A DNA stretch of 64,000 nucleotides from Tessaracoccus lapidicaptus. Its GTDB lineage: Bacteria; Actinomycetota; Actinomycetes; Propionibacteriales; Propionibacteriaceae. Numbering within the stretch: the stretch's first letter is position 1; every line of letters begins with the position of its first letter. This document shows, piece after piece, positions 52,907-61,872 of this stretch. Made by a program: the position numbers and the translations under genes. The DNA is taken from assembly GCF_001693815.1 (NCBI RefSeq), contig NZ_MBQD01000004.1, positions 26,083-90,082 on the forward strand, in the 5' to 3' direction. The notes under the pieces are model-generated. The model did not search any database, was not told where the DNA came from, and was given only the letters and a program-made list of their open reading frames with translations.

Positions 52907-53277
52907 GCTCCGACTGTAGGTGCTGTGGCGCGCAGCACCTTCGCCATAGCCTTGCCGCGGGCGAGCTCGTCGACGAGCTTGTCGAGGTAGCGGATGTCGC
53001 GCATGAGCGGATCCTCGATCTCCTCGACCCGCATGCCACAGATGACGCCCGTGATGAGCGAGGCGTTCGGGTTGAGGGTCGCGGCCGCGAAGAAGTCACG
53101 GAAGGAGGTCTCCTCGGCGAGGTGCCGTCGGAGTTCCTCACCCTCGATCCCGGTGAGCCACGCGATGACCTCGTCCAACTCGGCCTGGGTGCGACCCTTG
53201 CGCGCCAGCTTCTCGACGTACAGGGGGTAGACCGACGCCAGCGGCATCGCGTAGACGCGTTCGTTTCGGGAGGCCAT
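52903..53277 (-). CDS. DUF2200 protein
   Basis: A 124-residue protein matching DUF2200: VYAMPLASVYPLYVEKLARKG near the start, then VIAWLTG, and NPNASLITGVICGMRVEEIEDPLM with RYLDKLVDELARGKAMAKVL near the end. Nothing biochemical is known to me for this family. It is directly followed by, and translationally coupled to, the PIN-domain gene. Confidence 0.88.
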   Translation of the reverse strand: MASRNERVYAMPLASVYPLYVEKLARKGRTQAELDEVIAWLTGIEGEELRRHLAEETSFRDFFAAATLNPNASLITGVICGMRVEEIEDPLMRDIRYLDKLVDELARGKAMAKVLRATAPTVGA

Positions 53278-53760
53278 TCCCGGAGTCTATGCAGCGTGTC
53301 GCGGCGCGGGAATGAGATGCGGGCGCTCTGACGTCACTCTCGTCCCACCGAATCTGCCATGACCATTCCTTCGTCGACACAGGCGAGGCGGCGATGCCAC
53401 CGCGATAGTCACCAGTGCTGCAATCGGAGGGCGGCGCACCGACCAAGATCCCCTCAGTCAGCGAGGGGGATCTCCCACGGCCGGCGCCCGTACCCGAGTC
53501 CGTCTGGCGATAGGCGGGGAGTCGGTCCTCCGTAGTCCGCGCCAGACCTACCACTCGGCATCGTCGTTCGTCGGACGCGCCGCCACTCGCTGGCTCGGGG
53601 CCGCCCCGTTGCCGTTGCATGCATCACCGGCGTCCGCGGTGGCGTGGCGCCGGTGGCGCCCTCCTGTCTGCCTCGAGAGCACCTTGTCGAGGGAATGCGT
53701 GGGGATTCGGCGACGGCCCCGGCGAGCCGCGTGGAACGCACGGATCAGCCGGAGCGTCGG
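53278..53760. other. Gap without recognisable gene
   Basis: 483 bases between the DUF2200 gene start and the end of the aldo/keto reductase gene. Short reading frames exist on both strands but none has a ribosome site, sensible composition or homology that I can see. No tRNA fold was recognised. Confidence 0.5.
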
Positions 53761-54753
53761 CTACTCGAACCGGCTGGTCTTGCCAGGCTCGATGTACCAG
53801 TCGCGCTCCCATCGGTGACGCTCCAGGATTCCCAGCTCGTCCGCGGGCAGCGGGCCGCGGTCGCTGGTCGCCGCGTTGCGCTCCACGTTGCGCACCGTCC
53901 GCATCCCCGCAATCACCGTCGAGACCGCTGGGTGAGCCAACACGAACCGCAAAGCCCGGTCTGGAAGCTCATCGGCGTCGATGCCGAGCTCCGTCGTGAG
54001 CGCTGTCACGTGCTGTTCCAGCTCGACGGTCCGTCCCCCGCCGAAGTAGTGAGAGCGGAAGTCCTCAGGGTCGAACCGGGTGTCGGCGGTGATGCGGCCC
54101 GTCAGCCCGCCCTCGTCGAGCGCGACGCGCACGATCACCCCGACGCCGTGCTCCTGGGCGGCCGGAAGCAGTTCCTCCTGGGGCTGCTGGTGGAAGACGT
54201 TGTAGATGACCTGGACCGTGTCGACGGTGCCGGTGCGCACCAGCGCGACTCCCTGCTCGGGTTCGTAGTCGTTGATGGAGACGCCGAAGAAGCGGATCTT
54301 GCCTTCGTCCTTGAGCGATTCGATGGTCTCCAGCCAGTCGCCCTGGCCGACCCACTCGTCGCTCCACACATGGAACTGCAGCACATCGAAGGCCTCGAGT
54401 CCGCTCGCGCGAAGGCTCTCCTCAAGACTGGCGCGGATGTGCGCGCCAGGGAACGTCCGCTCCACGGGGACGCCGCGGCGGGCCGGCCACTCGCCGTTCT
54501 TCGGCGGCACCTTCGTCGCCACGACGAGCCCCTCGCCCGCGTGGCGGCGCAGAACCTTCCCGACCAACTCCTCACTTCGCCCGTAGCCGCGAGCGGTGTC
54601 GATGAAGGTTCCGCCGAGTTCGATGAACCGCTCCAACGCTCGGAGCGACTCGTCGTCCTGAGCGCCAACCCAGGCTCCTCCGCCGATGCCCCAGGCGCCG
54701 AAACCGATGTCGGACACGCTCAGGCCGGTCTTTCCAAGCTGTCGATACTGCAT
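53761..54753 (-). CDS. Aldo/keto reductase
   Basis: A 330-residue NADPH-dependent oxidoreductase of the AKR family. The catalytic tetrad is visible: Asp in FIDTARGYGRSE, the Tyr in GYG, Lys in VVATKVPP and His in VLQFHVWSDEW. The NADP-binding end contains HPAVSTVIAGMRTVRNVERN. It follows the MalG-type permease gene by 14 bases, so it belongs to the importer operon. It may act on a sugar or sugar-derived product entering through that importer. Confidence 0.92.
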   Translation of the reverse strand: MQYRQLGKTGLSVSDIGFGAWGIGGGAWVGAQDDESLRALERFIELGGTFIDTARGYGRSEELVGKVLRRHAGEGLVVATKVPPKNGEWPARRGVPVERTFPGAHIRASLEESLRASGLEAFDVLQFHVWSDEWVGQGDWLETIESLKDEGKIRFFGVSINDYEPEQGVALVRTGTVDTVQVIYNVFHQQPQEELLPAAQEHGVGVIVRVALDEGGLTGRITADTRFDPEDFRSHYFGGGRTVELEQHVTALTTELGIDADELPDRALRFVLAHPAVSTVIAGMRTVRNVERNAATSDRGPLPADELGILERHRWERDWYIEPGKTSRFE

Positions 54754-54767
54754 GGTCGCCACCCTAC

Positions 54768-55631
54768 TCAGCCCTTGACCGCGCCGGTGAGCCCGCCGAC
54801 GATGCGCTTCTCCATGGTGGAGAAGAACACCAGAGCCGGGATCATCGACAGCGACACGAAGGCAAGCACCCGCGCGGTGTCGACGGACCACTGTGATGCG
54901 AACGCCTGCACACCCAGAGGGAGGGTGTAGAGCGCCTCCTCGTTGAGGATGAACAGGGGCAGCATGTAGGAGTTCCAGCTGGCGACGAACGACAGGACGC
55001 CGACGGTCACCACCCCCGAGGCCGACAGCGGCAGCACCATGCGGACGAAGAACCCGAGCCGGCCGGCCCCGTCGACGAACGCCGCCTCCTCCAGTTCCTT
55101 CGGGATCGCCCGGAGGAAGGGCACGAGGATGATGACCGTCATCGGAAGGGCGAACGCGATCTGCGGCAGGATGATGCCGGCGTGCGAGTTCATGAGGCCG
55201 AGGTCGCGCACCATGATGTAGAGGGGCGTGATGGCGACGGTCATCGGGAACATCAGGCCGGCCGAGAAGTAGGCGAACATGGCCTCGCGCCCGAAGAACG
55301 GGTAGCGCGCGATCGCGTAGCTCGCCATGAGTCCGAGCACCACGACGCCCACGGTCGTCCCGACGGCGCACACCAGGGAGTTCCAGAGCTCACGCCAGAA
55401 CAGGTTGCCGAGAATGATGTCGATGTAGTTGCTGACCACCCATGGGTCGGGCAGCGCGACCGGGTCCATGATGATCTGGGAGTTCGTGCGGAAGCCGCCC
55501 AGGATGATGTAGATCGCCGGCGCGATGCAGAGCCCGATGAGCAGGAATGCGACCAGGTACACCCAAGGGCTGCCCCACCCACCGCTGGCGTGCGAGACGC
55601 GGTTCTTCGTGGTCGTTGCGGATGCGGTCAT
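54768..55631 (-). CDS. MalG-type permease of the esterase-linked sugar importer
   Basis: A 287-residue permease with six predicted helices and an EAA loop (EEAAFVDGAGRLGFFVR). Its ATG shares one base with the stop of the MalF-type gene (TGATG). Third gene of the operon formed by binding protein, two permeases and aldo/keto reductase. No ATPase gene nearby. Confidence 0.92.
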   Translation of the reverse strand: MTASATTTKNRVSHASGGWGSPWVYLVAFLLIGLCIAPAIYIILGGFRTNSQIIMDPVALPDPWVVSNYIDIILGNLFWRELWNSLVCAVGTTVGVVVLGLMASYAIARYPFFGREAMFAYFSAGLMFPMTVAITPLYIMVRDLGLMNSHAGIILPQIAFALPMTVIILVPFLRAIPKELEEAAFVDGAGRLGFFVRMVLPLSASGVVTVGVLSFVASWNSYMLPLFILNEEALYTLPLGVQAFASQWSVDTARVLAFVSLSMIPALVFFSTMEKRIVGGLTGAVKG

Positions 55632-56623
55632 CAGCCGTTCCCTCCGGTCAGCGCGCCCTCGGTGTCGCGGCGCAGGACGAAGCGCTGGTAGCTGAGCGCG
55701 ACCACGAGCGAGATGAGGAAGAGCACGACGGCGACGGCGTTGCCGTAGCCGAAGTTCCCAGCCATGCGCCCCTCCGCCACCATGTATGTCGCCATCGTGG
55801 AGGTGCCCGCGGTGTGCGCGACGTACTGGCCCCAGATGATGAAGACGAGGTCGAACAGTTGCAGCGCGCCGATGATCGAGAGGAAGGACCAGATCCGGAT
55901 CGTCGGGCCGAGCAGTGGCAGCGTGATGTGCCATTGGATCTGCCAGTACGAGGCCCGGTCGATGGCGGCGGCCTCGTGCAGTTCGTCCGGGATGCCTTGG
56001 AGGCCCGAGAGCATGATGATGGTCGCGAACCCGAAGTACTTCCACGTGATGATGATCATGAGGGTCCAGATGGCGAGGTCCGGGTCGGAGAGCCAGTCGG
56101 CCTTGAACCCACTCAGACCGATCTTCTCCAGCAGGCCGTTGACGGCACCGTTGGTCTGGAGCATGAGTCCCCACCCGATGCCGGCGATGACCTCGGAGAT
56201 CACGTAGGGCACGAAGATGAGCACCCGGATGATGGAGCGACCGCGCATCTTGCGGTTCAGCAGCAGCGCGACGCCGATCGCGACGGGGGCCTGGAGGACC
56301 AGCGACATCACGACGATGATGAGGTTGTGCCACAGCGCCGCGTGGAACGTCGGGTCGCCCAGGATCACCTGGTAGTTCCTCAGCCCGACGAAGTCCACCG
56401 GCGGCCCGTAGCCCTTCCAGCGGAAGAAGCCGTAGTAGGCAGCCATGAGGACCGGGAGGATGACGAACGTGGAGAAGACCACGAGCGCCGGCAGCGACAG
56501 GAGCGCCACCTCCGCGGTCATCCGCCAGCGGCGTCCCAGGATGTCGCCTCGCCTGCGGCTCGGGGCCGGCGCCGTTTCGGCACCGGCCCCGAGCCGTGTG
56601 GCGACCTGAGTCTGGTCACTCAT
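55631..56623 (-). CDS. MalF-type permease of the esterase-linked sugar importer
   Basis: A 330-residue permease with six predicted helices after a Pro/Ala-rich cytoplasmic N-terminus, with an EAA loop (HEAAAIDRASYWQIQWH) in which the usual Gly is replaced by Arg. It lies 36 bases after the binding-protein gene and overlaps the MalG-type gene by one base. Confidence 0.92.
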   Translation of the reverse strand: MSDQTQVATRLGAGAETAPAPSRRRGDILGRRWRMTAEVALLSLPALVVFSTFVILPVLMAAYYGFFRWKGYGPPVDFVGLRNYQVILGDPTFHAALWHNLIIVVMSLVLQAPVAIGVALLLNRKMRGRSIIRVLIFVPYVISEVIAGIGWGLMLQTNGAVNGLLEKIGLSGFKADWLSDPDLAIWTLMIIITWKYFGFATIIMLSGLQGIPDELHEAAAIDRASYWQIQWHITLPLLGPTIRIWSFLSIIGALQLFDLVFIIWGQYVAHTAGTSTMATYMVAEGRMAGNFGYGNAVAVVLFLISLVVALSYQRFVLRRDTEGALTGGNG

Positions 56624-56659
56624 GGTGACCCCAAGTCGGTGTGGAGATCACGGGGAGGA

Positions 56660-57994
56660 TCAGCCCTTCGCCGCAGCGTCGGACATCGCCTTGACGACGC
56701 CCTCGGCGTCGGTGTTGCCGGCGAGCAGTTCGACGACGGCGATGTTGAGGGCATTGCCGACGTTCTGGCCGAGCAGCGTGTCGAGGAAGTCGGACACGTA
56801 GGTGGCCTCGGCGATCGCGTCGAGCTGCTGGATGTTGTACTCCTCCGTCACTGCGGACTTGGCGCCCTTGTGCAGCGGGATGGTCTTGAACGCCTTGTAG
56901 AAGCCGATCTGGTTCTCAGCGGAGTTCATGAGGCCGAGGAGGTCAGCGCACAGGTCCTTGGGGGCGTTCGCGGAGCAGGAGAACCCGCCGCCGCCACCGC
57001 CGCCGCCCATGAGCGCGCCGGGTTCACCCTGGCCCCCCTCAACGGTCGGGAAGGGGAACCAGCCGAGGTCGGCCAGCGGCTGGCCGTCGGGCGTCAGCGA
57101 CGCGACGACGCCTGCCTCCCAGGAGCCCATGAGCTCCATGGCGGCCTTGTGGTTGGCGAGGAGACCGGCGGAGCTGGTCGCGCCCTGCTGTGCGGAGGTG
57201 GAGAGGAAGCCCTCGTTGAAGGGTTCCTTGGCCGCGAGGTCGGCGACATCCTGGCCCGCCTTGACCCAGCACGGGTCGGAGAAGTCGTAGTCCTGGACCG
57301 CTGCCATGGCCTCGGGGCTGCATTCGCGCAGTGCGAAGAGGTAGAACCAGTGCCCGGCCGGCCACGCGTCCTTGCCGCCGAGCGCGATGGGGGCGATGCC
57401 CGCCGCCTTCAGCTTGTCGATGGCGTCGTAGAGGTCGTCGACGGTCTTGGGGGTGTCGGTGATGCCGGCCTGCTCAAACAGGTCCTTGCTGTACCAGATG
57501 CCGTCAGGCTGGAATAGCTGCGGCGCGGCCCAGAGCTTGCCGTCGACGGTGTTGGCCTCGAAGTAGGCCTCACCGAGCGCCTCGCGCAGCTCGGGGGTGT
57601 CGGCTGCGGTGCCCATGAGGTCGAGCAGCTGGCCGGCTGCCGCCATGTCCCGCATCTTGCCGCCGCCGCGCTGCATGAAGACGTCGGGCGCCTCGTTGGC
57701 GTTGAGCGCGGTCTGGAGCTTGCCGTCGAAGTCCTCGTTCTGGACGTGCTGGATCTCGACCGTGACGCCCTCGTGCGTCTCCTCGAACTGCTTGATTACG
57801 TTCTCGGACCACGCCTTACCCTCGTCGGTCGTGGCGTTGTCCCACATCGTCATCGTGATGGGGCCGGACGGCGCGGACGCGCCGTCGGTGGTGGAGCTGG
57901 CGCTCGGCGCCTGGCCGCCCGAGCATCCGGCGATCAGTGCGATGCACGCGCTGGCGGCGATGGCTGTCGCCGCGCCGCGGAACTTCCTCGTCAT
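56660..57994 (-). CDS. Sugar-binding lipoprotein of the esterase-linked importer
   Basis: A 444-residue CUT1 solute-binding protein with lipobox ALIAGC (Cys23) and a Ser/Ala linker. The body has ITMTMWDNATTDEGKAWSENV, YEAMI-like and LFQPDGIWYSKDLFEQAG elements. A run of eight glycines (about 340-347) followed by two cysteines, FSCSANAPKDLC, is unusual and may form a loop closed by a disulfide. AAGGACACC precedes the ATG. Operators for the neighbouring LacI protein lie just upstream. Cargo unknown. Confidence 0.92.
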   Translation of the reverse strand: MTRKFRGAATAIAASACIALIAGCSGGQAPSASSTTDGASAPSGPITMTMWDNATTDEGKAWSENVIKQFEETHEGVTVEIQHVQNEDFDGKLQTALNANEAPDVFMQRGGGKMRDMAAAGQLLDLMGTAADTPELREALGEAYFEANTVDGKLWAAPQLFQPDGIWYSKDLFEQAGITDTPKTVDDLYDAIDKLKAAGIAPIALGGKDAWPAGHWFYLFALRECSPEAMAAVQDYDFSDPCWVKAGQDVADLAAKEPFNEGFLSTSAQQGATSSAGLLANHKAAMELMGSWEAGVVASLTPDGQPLADLGWFPFPTVEGGQGEPGALMGGGGGGGGFSCSANAPKDLCADLLGLMNSAENQIGFYKAFKTIPLHKGAKSAVTEEYNIQQLDAIAEATYVSDFLDTLLGQNVGNALNIAVVELLAGNTDAEGVVKAMSDAAAKG

Positions 57995-58071
57995 TGTGGT
58001 GTCCTTCGCTACGTAGTTTCCGGTGAATCTGCTCCGATTCCCGGCGACCCCGAGCCGCGCCCGCAGTCATC

Positions 58072-58096
58072 TACATCGGTATAGTACACCGGTGTA
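58072..58096. promoter_or_regulatory. LacI-type operators upstream of the importer operon
   Basis: TACACCGGTGTA at 58085-58096 is a perfect 12-bp palindrome with the central CG typical of LacI-family sites. A degenerate copy, TACATCGGTATA, lies at 58072-58083, directly abutting. The same 12-mer occurs upstream of the esterase gene at 61704, so both are probably bound by the LacI protein encoded at 58150-59205. Confidence 0.85.
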
Positions 58097-58149
58097 GCTC
58101 AGAGTCGGCCGACCACCACAACATTTCGATAACGACGTCGAGGGCCTTG

Positions 58150-59205
58150 TCAGCGGGCGGTGGACTGGCGTTGGACCAGCTCGAAATCGACAACCACGCG
58201 GCGCGGGGCCGGCTGGTCCTCGCGCGGGACGCCGTCAATGTTGTATCGGATGCGCTCCGCCAGGAGCGCCACCGCGTGGGTGGCGATCTGCTCACGACCG
58301 GGATCGATGGTGCTGATCTGCGGGCGCGAGTACGTCGACTCCTCGATGTTGTCGAACCCGATGAGGAGGACGTCCTCCGGGACCCGGTACCCCCGGTCCA
58401 GCAGAACGGCCAGGGCGCCCAGGGCCAGCGTGTCCGTGAACGCCACGACGGCGTCGGGCTCGACGCCGCTGTCGAGAATGCGGGCCATCGTCTCGGCGCC
58501 CGTGCGGTGGAAGTAGTCCGGAGTGCTGATGAGGGCCCGCGGGTCGACATCCAGGCCCCGGGCCGCGAGGGCCTCCCGGAAGCCCTGCAATCGCAGGGTG
58601 CCGCTGCTGGGCGAGGGGTCGTCCTTGACGCCCAGCGGCACGACGGTCCGGGCGCCGAGGTCCAGCACGTGATCGGTGGCGGCTCGCGCTCCGTCGACGT
58701 TGCTCATCGTGACGTGGTCGACTCCGGCGTCGAAGACTCGCTCTCCGAGGAGCACGAGCGGGAGGTCGACGTCGAACAGCGCGACATCCTCCTGCCGGAG
58801 GGCCAGGGGCGAGTAGAGCACGCCGTCGAATCGCGAGCGGTAGCTGCCGTCGAGCACCCGGAGCTCGCGGTCCCGCTCGTTGTTGGTCTGCTCCATGAAC
58901 ACGGTCAGGCCGAGCTTGGACGCCTCGTGCATGACGGCGTCTGCGAGTTCGGCGAAGTAGGCGCCGCGCAGGGCGGGCAGCACCAGGGCGATGGCGCCGG
59001 TCCGGCCGCGGCTCAGGTTCCGAGCCGAGACGTTCATGTGGTAGCCGAGCTCCGCGATCGCGGCGTTGACCCGTTCCTTCGTCTCCGGCCGGATGTACTG
59101 GTAGCCGTTGAGCACGTTGGAGACCGTTTTCAAGGACACGCCTGCCCGGTGCGCGACGTCGCGCATCGTGACGGATCCGTTGTTCCTGCGGGCCAAGGCT
59201 CTCAC
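58150..59205 (-). CDS. LacI-family regulator of importer and esterase
   Basis: A 351-residue LacI/GalR protein. Helix-turn-helix VAHRAGVSLKTVSNVLNG at about 17-34, hinge YHMNVSARNLSRG, and a sensor domain with GAIALVLPALRGAYFAEL, FDGVLYSP and PDAVVAFTDTLALGAL. The GTG at 59205 has only a weak GATGGGG site upstream. It lies between the importer operon and the esterase gene, all on one strand, and the palindrome TACACCGGTGTA precedes both target units. Its own promoter shows no such site. Effector sugar unknown. Confidence 0.92.
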   Translation of the reverse strand: MRALARRNNGSVTMRDVAHRAGVSLKTVSNVLNGYQYIRPETKERVNAAIAELGYHMNVSARNLSRGRTGAIALVLPALRGAYFAELADAVMHEASKLGLTVFMEQTNNERDRELRVLDGSYRSRFDGVLYSPLALRQEDVALFDVDLPLVLLGERVFDAGVDHVTMSNVDGARAATDHVLDLGARTVVPLGVKDDPSPSSGTLRLQGFREALAARGLDVDPRALISTPDYFHRTGAETMARILDSGVEPDAVVAFTDTLALGALAVLLDRGYRVPEDVLLIGFDNIEESTYSRPQISTIDPGREQIATHAVALLAERIRYNIDGVPREDQPAPRRVVVDFELVQRQSTAR

Positions 59206-59294
59206 ACCCCATCCATTTCGCTGGTCAGGCTACAAGACAGCCCCAACCGGTACCGACTGCGGCTCGGCTTGCGGTGTCGCCTGCCGAAGCGCGC

Positions 59295-59326
59295 CGTGTG
59301 GGGGCAGACCAGCCCGCCCCCACACG
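59295..59326 (-). terminator. Hairpin terminator after the esterase gene
   Basis: CGTGTGGGGGC at 59295-59305 pairs perfectly with GCCCCCACACG at 59316-59326 over a 10-base loop. It lies about 40 bases beyond the esterase stop and upstream of the LacI start, and should separate the two transcripts. Confidence 0.75.
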
Positions 59327-59364
59327 TCATTGACCGCTGACCCGGGTCTCCCGGACTCGGTGAT

Positions 59365-61557
59365 CTAGTGCTGGAAGATCCGCGGCAGGAAGTCGGACAG
59401 ACCCGCCCACCACACGTCGAAGCCGTGCGGACCCGGGATCACCTGCTTGACCGTGGGGATCCCCGCGGCCGTCAGGTTGGCCTCCATGCCGTTGATGGCT
59501 CGGACGGCGCCGGAGTCGACGTCGCCGGCGAAGAGGGAGACCAGTGTGGTGGACTCGACCGCGGCCTGCCCGCCCGGCGTCGAGGGGTCGACGCTGGCCC
59601 AGGCGAACGGCGGCGAGAAGATCCCGAAGTGGGAGAACTCACCGGGATGGTCGACCAGCGTGCTGTGGGTGAGGAACCCGCCCCACGAGAGGCCGGCCAG
59701 CGCCATCCGCGACGGGTCGTCGGAGACGTTGTACTGCGAACCGACGAAGGGCATGACGTACCCGTCCAGCTCGTCCCAGATGTCGAACGGGACCCCCTGG
59801 TAGCCGGGCATGACGACGACCATCGGCCCGATGTCGCCGCGTGCGTAGAGGTTGTCCAGGATCTGCGCGGCCCGGCCGACCTCCGTCCACGAGGCGTAGT
59901 TCTGGCCCATGCCGTGGTAGAGGTACAGCACCGGGTACGGCTCGACGCGGCTCGGGTCGTAATCGACCGGCGTCCAGACCTTGAGCTTCGACGGACCGAA
60001 GGTCCCTGTGTACTCCAGCGTCGCGACGTCGCCCGCCCGCTCCGCGGGCACGTCGGCCAACAGGGGCGTCCGGACCCCACCGGGCACGTACAGCTGGCTC
60101 TCGATGCTCGCGACGTTCGTCGTGTCGGCCGGGTCGTGGTGGCCGACGCCGTCGACCTCGTAGCGCCAGTAGTAGTAGCCGTCGATCGGGCCGATCGTCG
60201 CGCGCCACCTGTCCCCCACCTTCGTCATCGGGATGCGGAACCACTGGCCGTTCGGGGCCCAGTCGCCCCAGATGACAACGTCCTTCGCGTTGGCCCACTG
60301 GGTTCCGGTCTCGAAGGTGACCATGCCGTTGGCGTCGATGTGCGGGGTGCCGATGGTTCCCGTCGCCGGGGCGACGTAGGGCTCGGTCAGCGCGCGGTGG
60401 CCGACGCTCGGGCCCTTGTCCTTGACGCTGGGCTGGAAGGCCCGCGCCGCGAAGTCGCGAAGGTTCTCGCGCCAGGTGTCCCAGACGCCGCCCGTCTCGG
60501 GGTGCACGCCGTCGAACTCGAACCGCAGTCCGGCCTGCTCGAAGGCCTGCATGGCCTCGTAGGTCGGGTTGTAGCTGCGGTCGAGGGTGTTGCCCACGTA
60601 GAAGCGGAGGAGGTCGATCTTCGAGTTGAGCTTGCGGGCCTGCGCGGCCGTGACGCTCGAGCCGTCGGGCAGGTGGCCCGACAGCGAGGCGACGGACCCG
60701 AAAACCCCGGGCTCGGTGAGCGTCAAATCGAGCGCCTGCGCGGCGCCGCGGCCGATGCCGGCAATGCCGACCTGCTTCACCTTGCTGGAGACGTAGTAGT
60801 CGCTCTTGACGGCGGGGATGATGCCGTCGAGGAGCTCCGTGCGGTAGTCCGCGTCGCCCGGATCCGCCATGACGACCACCATCGGAGCGAGTTCGCCGGC
60901 GACGGCGAGGTTGTCCAGGACCTGGGCTGCCCGACCGAGCTCCAGCCACTCACGGGAGGACTGACCCTCGTCCGCGAGCAGGTAGAGGACCGGGTAGGGC
61001 TCGTCGCGGTCGGTGGTGTAACCCGGGGGTGTCCAGACCATGGCGGACTGGTCGGTGCCGTAGGCCAGTTCGGCGACAGTCCCGCCGCCAGAAGCGACGT
61101 CGTCCATCCATGCGACCTCCGGACCCGGGACGAACAACGTGTTCCAGAACGGGTGGGACGTGACGTCGACCGGCCTGTCGGGGTTGCGGAAGAGCTGCTT
61201 CGAGCGGTCGGCCATGGTGGCGACGTACTGGTAGTAGTACAGCCCGGGCTTCATCGGGCCGATGTTGGCCCGGCAGTCGGTGCCGCTCCCGTCGAGGCCG
61301 ACGGCGGCCCAGGTGCCGGAGGGACCGATGTTGCCCTCCAACTCGGCGCCTGCGCCCGTGGAGTTGCCACACGCTCCGGACGGCACGCTGGTCTTGGGGA
61401 CGGTGAAGTAGTGGTAGATCCCGCTCTGGGACTCCCACGGGTCGGGCTCTGCGTTCGCGGGTGACGCGGCGATGCCCGAGGAGACCACGGCGGCCGCAAG
61501 TGCCGCACCGACCACCCGTCGGATACGTGATCTACGCCTGAGCGATGCGATCCTCAT
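59365..61557 (-). CDS. Secreted tandem esterase with one inactive copy
   Basis: A 730-residue secreted protein. Signal peptide 1 to about 36 (ends SPANA). It contains two similar units, each an N-terminal Ig/CBM48-like domain and an esterase domain of the EsteraseD/Fes/feruloyl-esterase type. Unit 2 (about 400-730) has GDWAPNGQWFRIPMT, the nucleophile elbow GLSWGG with Ser624, and PGPHGFDVWWAG with the catalytic His. Unit 1 (about 45-375) has GIGRGA at the elbow, so Gly269 replaces Ser, although its VHPETGGVWDTW still keeps a His. Unit 1 is therefore likely non-catalytic and may bind substrate. GAGAGGA precedes the ATG. Two LacI-type operators lie upstream. Confidence 0.85.
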   Translation of the reverse strand: MRIASLRRRSRIRRVVGAALAAAVVSSGIAASPANAEPDPWESQSGIYHYFTVPKTSVPSGACGNSTGAGAELEGNIGPSGTWAAVGLDGSGTDCRANIGPMKPGLYYYQYVATMADRSKQLFRNPDRPVDVTSHPFWNTLFVPGPEVAWMDDVASGGGTVAELAYGTDQSAMVWTPPGYTTDRDEPYPVLYLLADEGQSSREWLELGRAAQVLDNLAVAGELAPMVVVMADPGDADYRTELLDGIIPAVKSDYYVSSKVKQVGIAGIGRGAAQALDLTLTEPGVFGSVASLSGHLPDGSSVTAAQARKLNSKIDLLRFYVGNTLDRSYNPTYEAMQAFEQAGLRFEFDGVHPETGGVWDTWRENLRDFAARAFQPSVKDKGPSVGHRALTEPYVAPATGTIGTPHIDANGMVTFETGTQWANAKDVVIWGDWAPNGQWFRIPMTKVGDRWRATIGPIDGYYYWRYEVDGVGHHDPADTTNVASIESQLYVPGGVRTPLLADVPAERAGDVATLEYTGTFGPSKLKVWTPVDYDPSRVEPYPVLYLYHGMGQNYASWTEVGRAAQILDNLYARGDIGPMVVVMPGYQGVPFDIWDELDGYVMPFVGSQYNVSDDPSRMALAGLSWGGFLTHSTLVDHPGEFSHFGIFSPPFAWASVDPSTPGGQAAVESTTLVSLFAGDVDSGAVRAINGMEANLTAAGIPTVKQVIPGPHGFDVWWAGLSDFLPRIFQH

Positions 61558-61703
61558 CGATCAGTCCTCTCGGTAAGAGTTCCGCCCACACAGGCGTGGG
61601 GACGGTGCTGCTCCTTGCTGGAGGTGAGGGCGCGTCGGCGCAGACGGCACACACCTTCGGGACCGGCCGCCGAAGCCCGCCGGCGAGCCTCGGCCAAACT
61701 TCG

Positions 61704-61736
61704 TACACCGGTGTAGACCATGCATACACCGGTGCA
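61704..61736. promoter_or_regulatory. Pair of LacI-type operators upstream of the esterase gene
   Basis: TACACCGGTGTA at 61704-61715 is a perfect palindrome identical to the one at 58085, and TACACCGGTGCA at 61725-61736 differs by one base. The centres are 21 bp apart, two helical turns, so both would face the same side of the helix. They lie about 150-180 bases upstream of the esterase start, implying a leader of some length or a second function. The rest of the 315-base gap (61558-61872) shows nothing else clear. Confidence 0.85.
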
Positions 61737-61872
61737 GGGGGCGCCCACAAGAGGTCTTGTGGAGTCTTCTTGGTCTGCGACGGACGGCCCGCCGATGGTC
61801 TTCAATCGCAGTCCCGCCCGAGCGGGCCTCGCGCAAGGCGCGGTCTCTGCTTCCGGTGGCAGGATTCGTCCC

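Noticed and set aside
53278..53760. Short frames in the gap before the aldo/keto reductase gene
   Set aside because: None has a ribosome site or resembles a known protein, and they overlap one another on both strands.
56990..57020. Run of glycine codons in the binding-protein gene, considered as a frameshift or repeat error
   Set aside because: The frame continues cleanly on both sides with family homology, so it is probably a true glycine loop.
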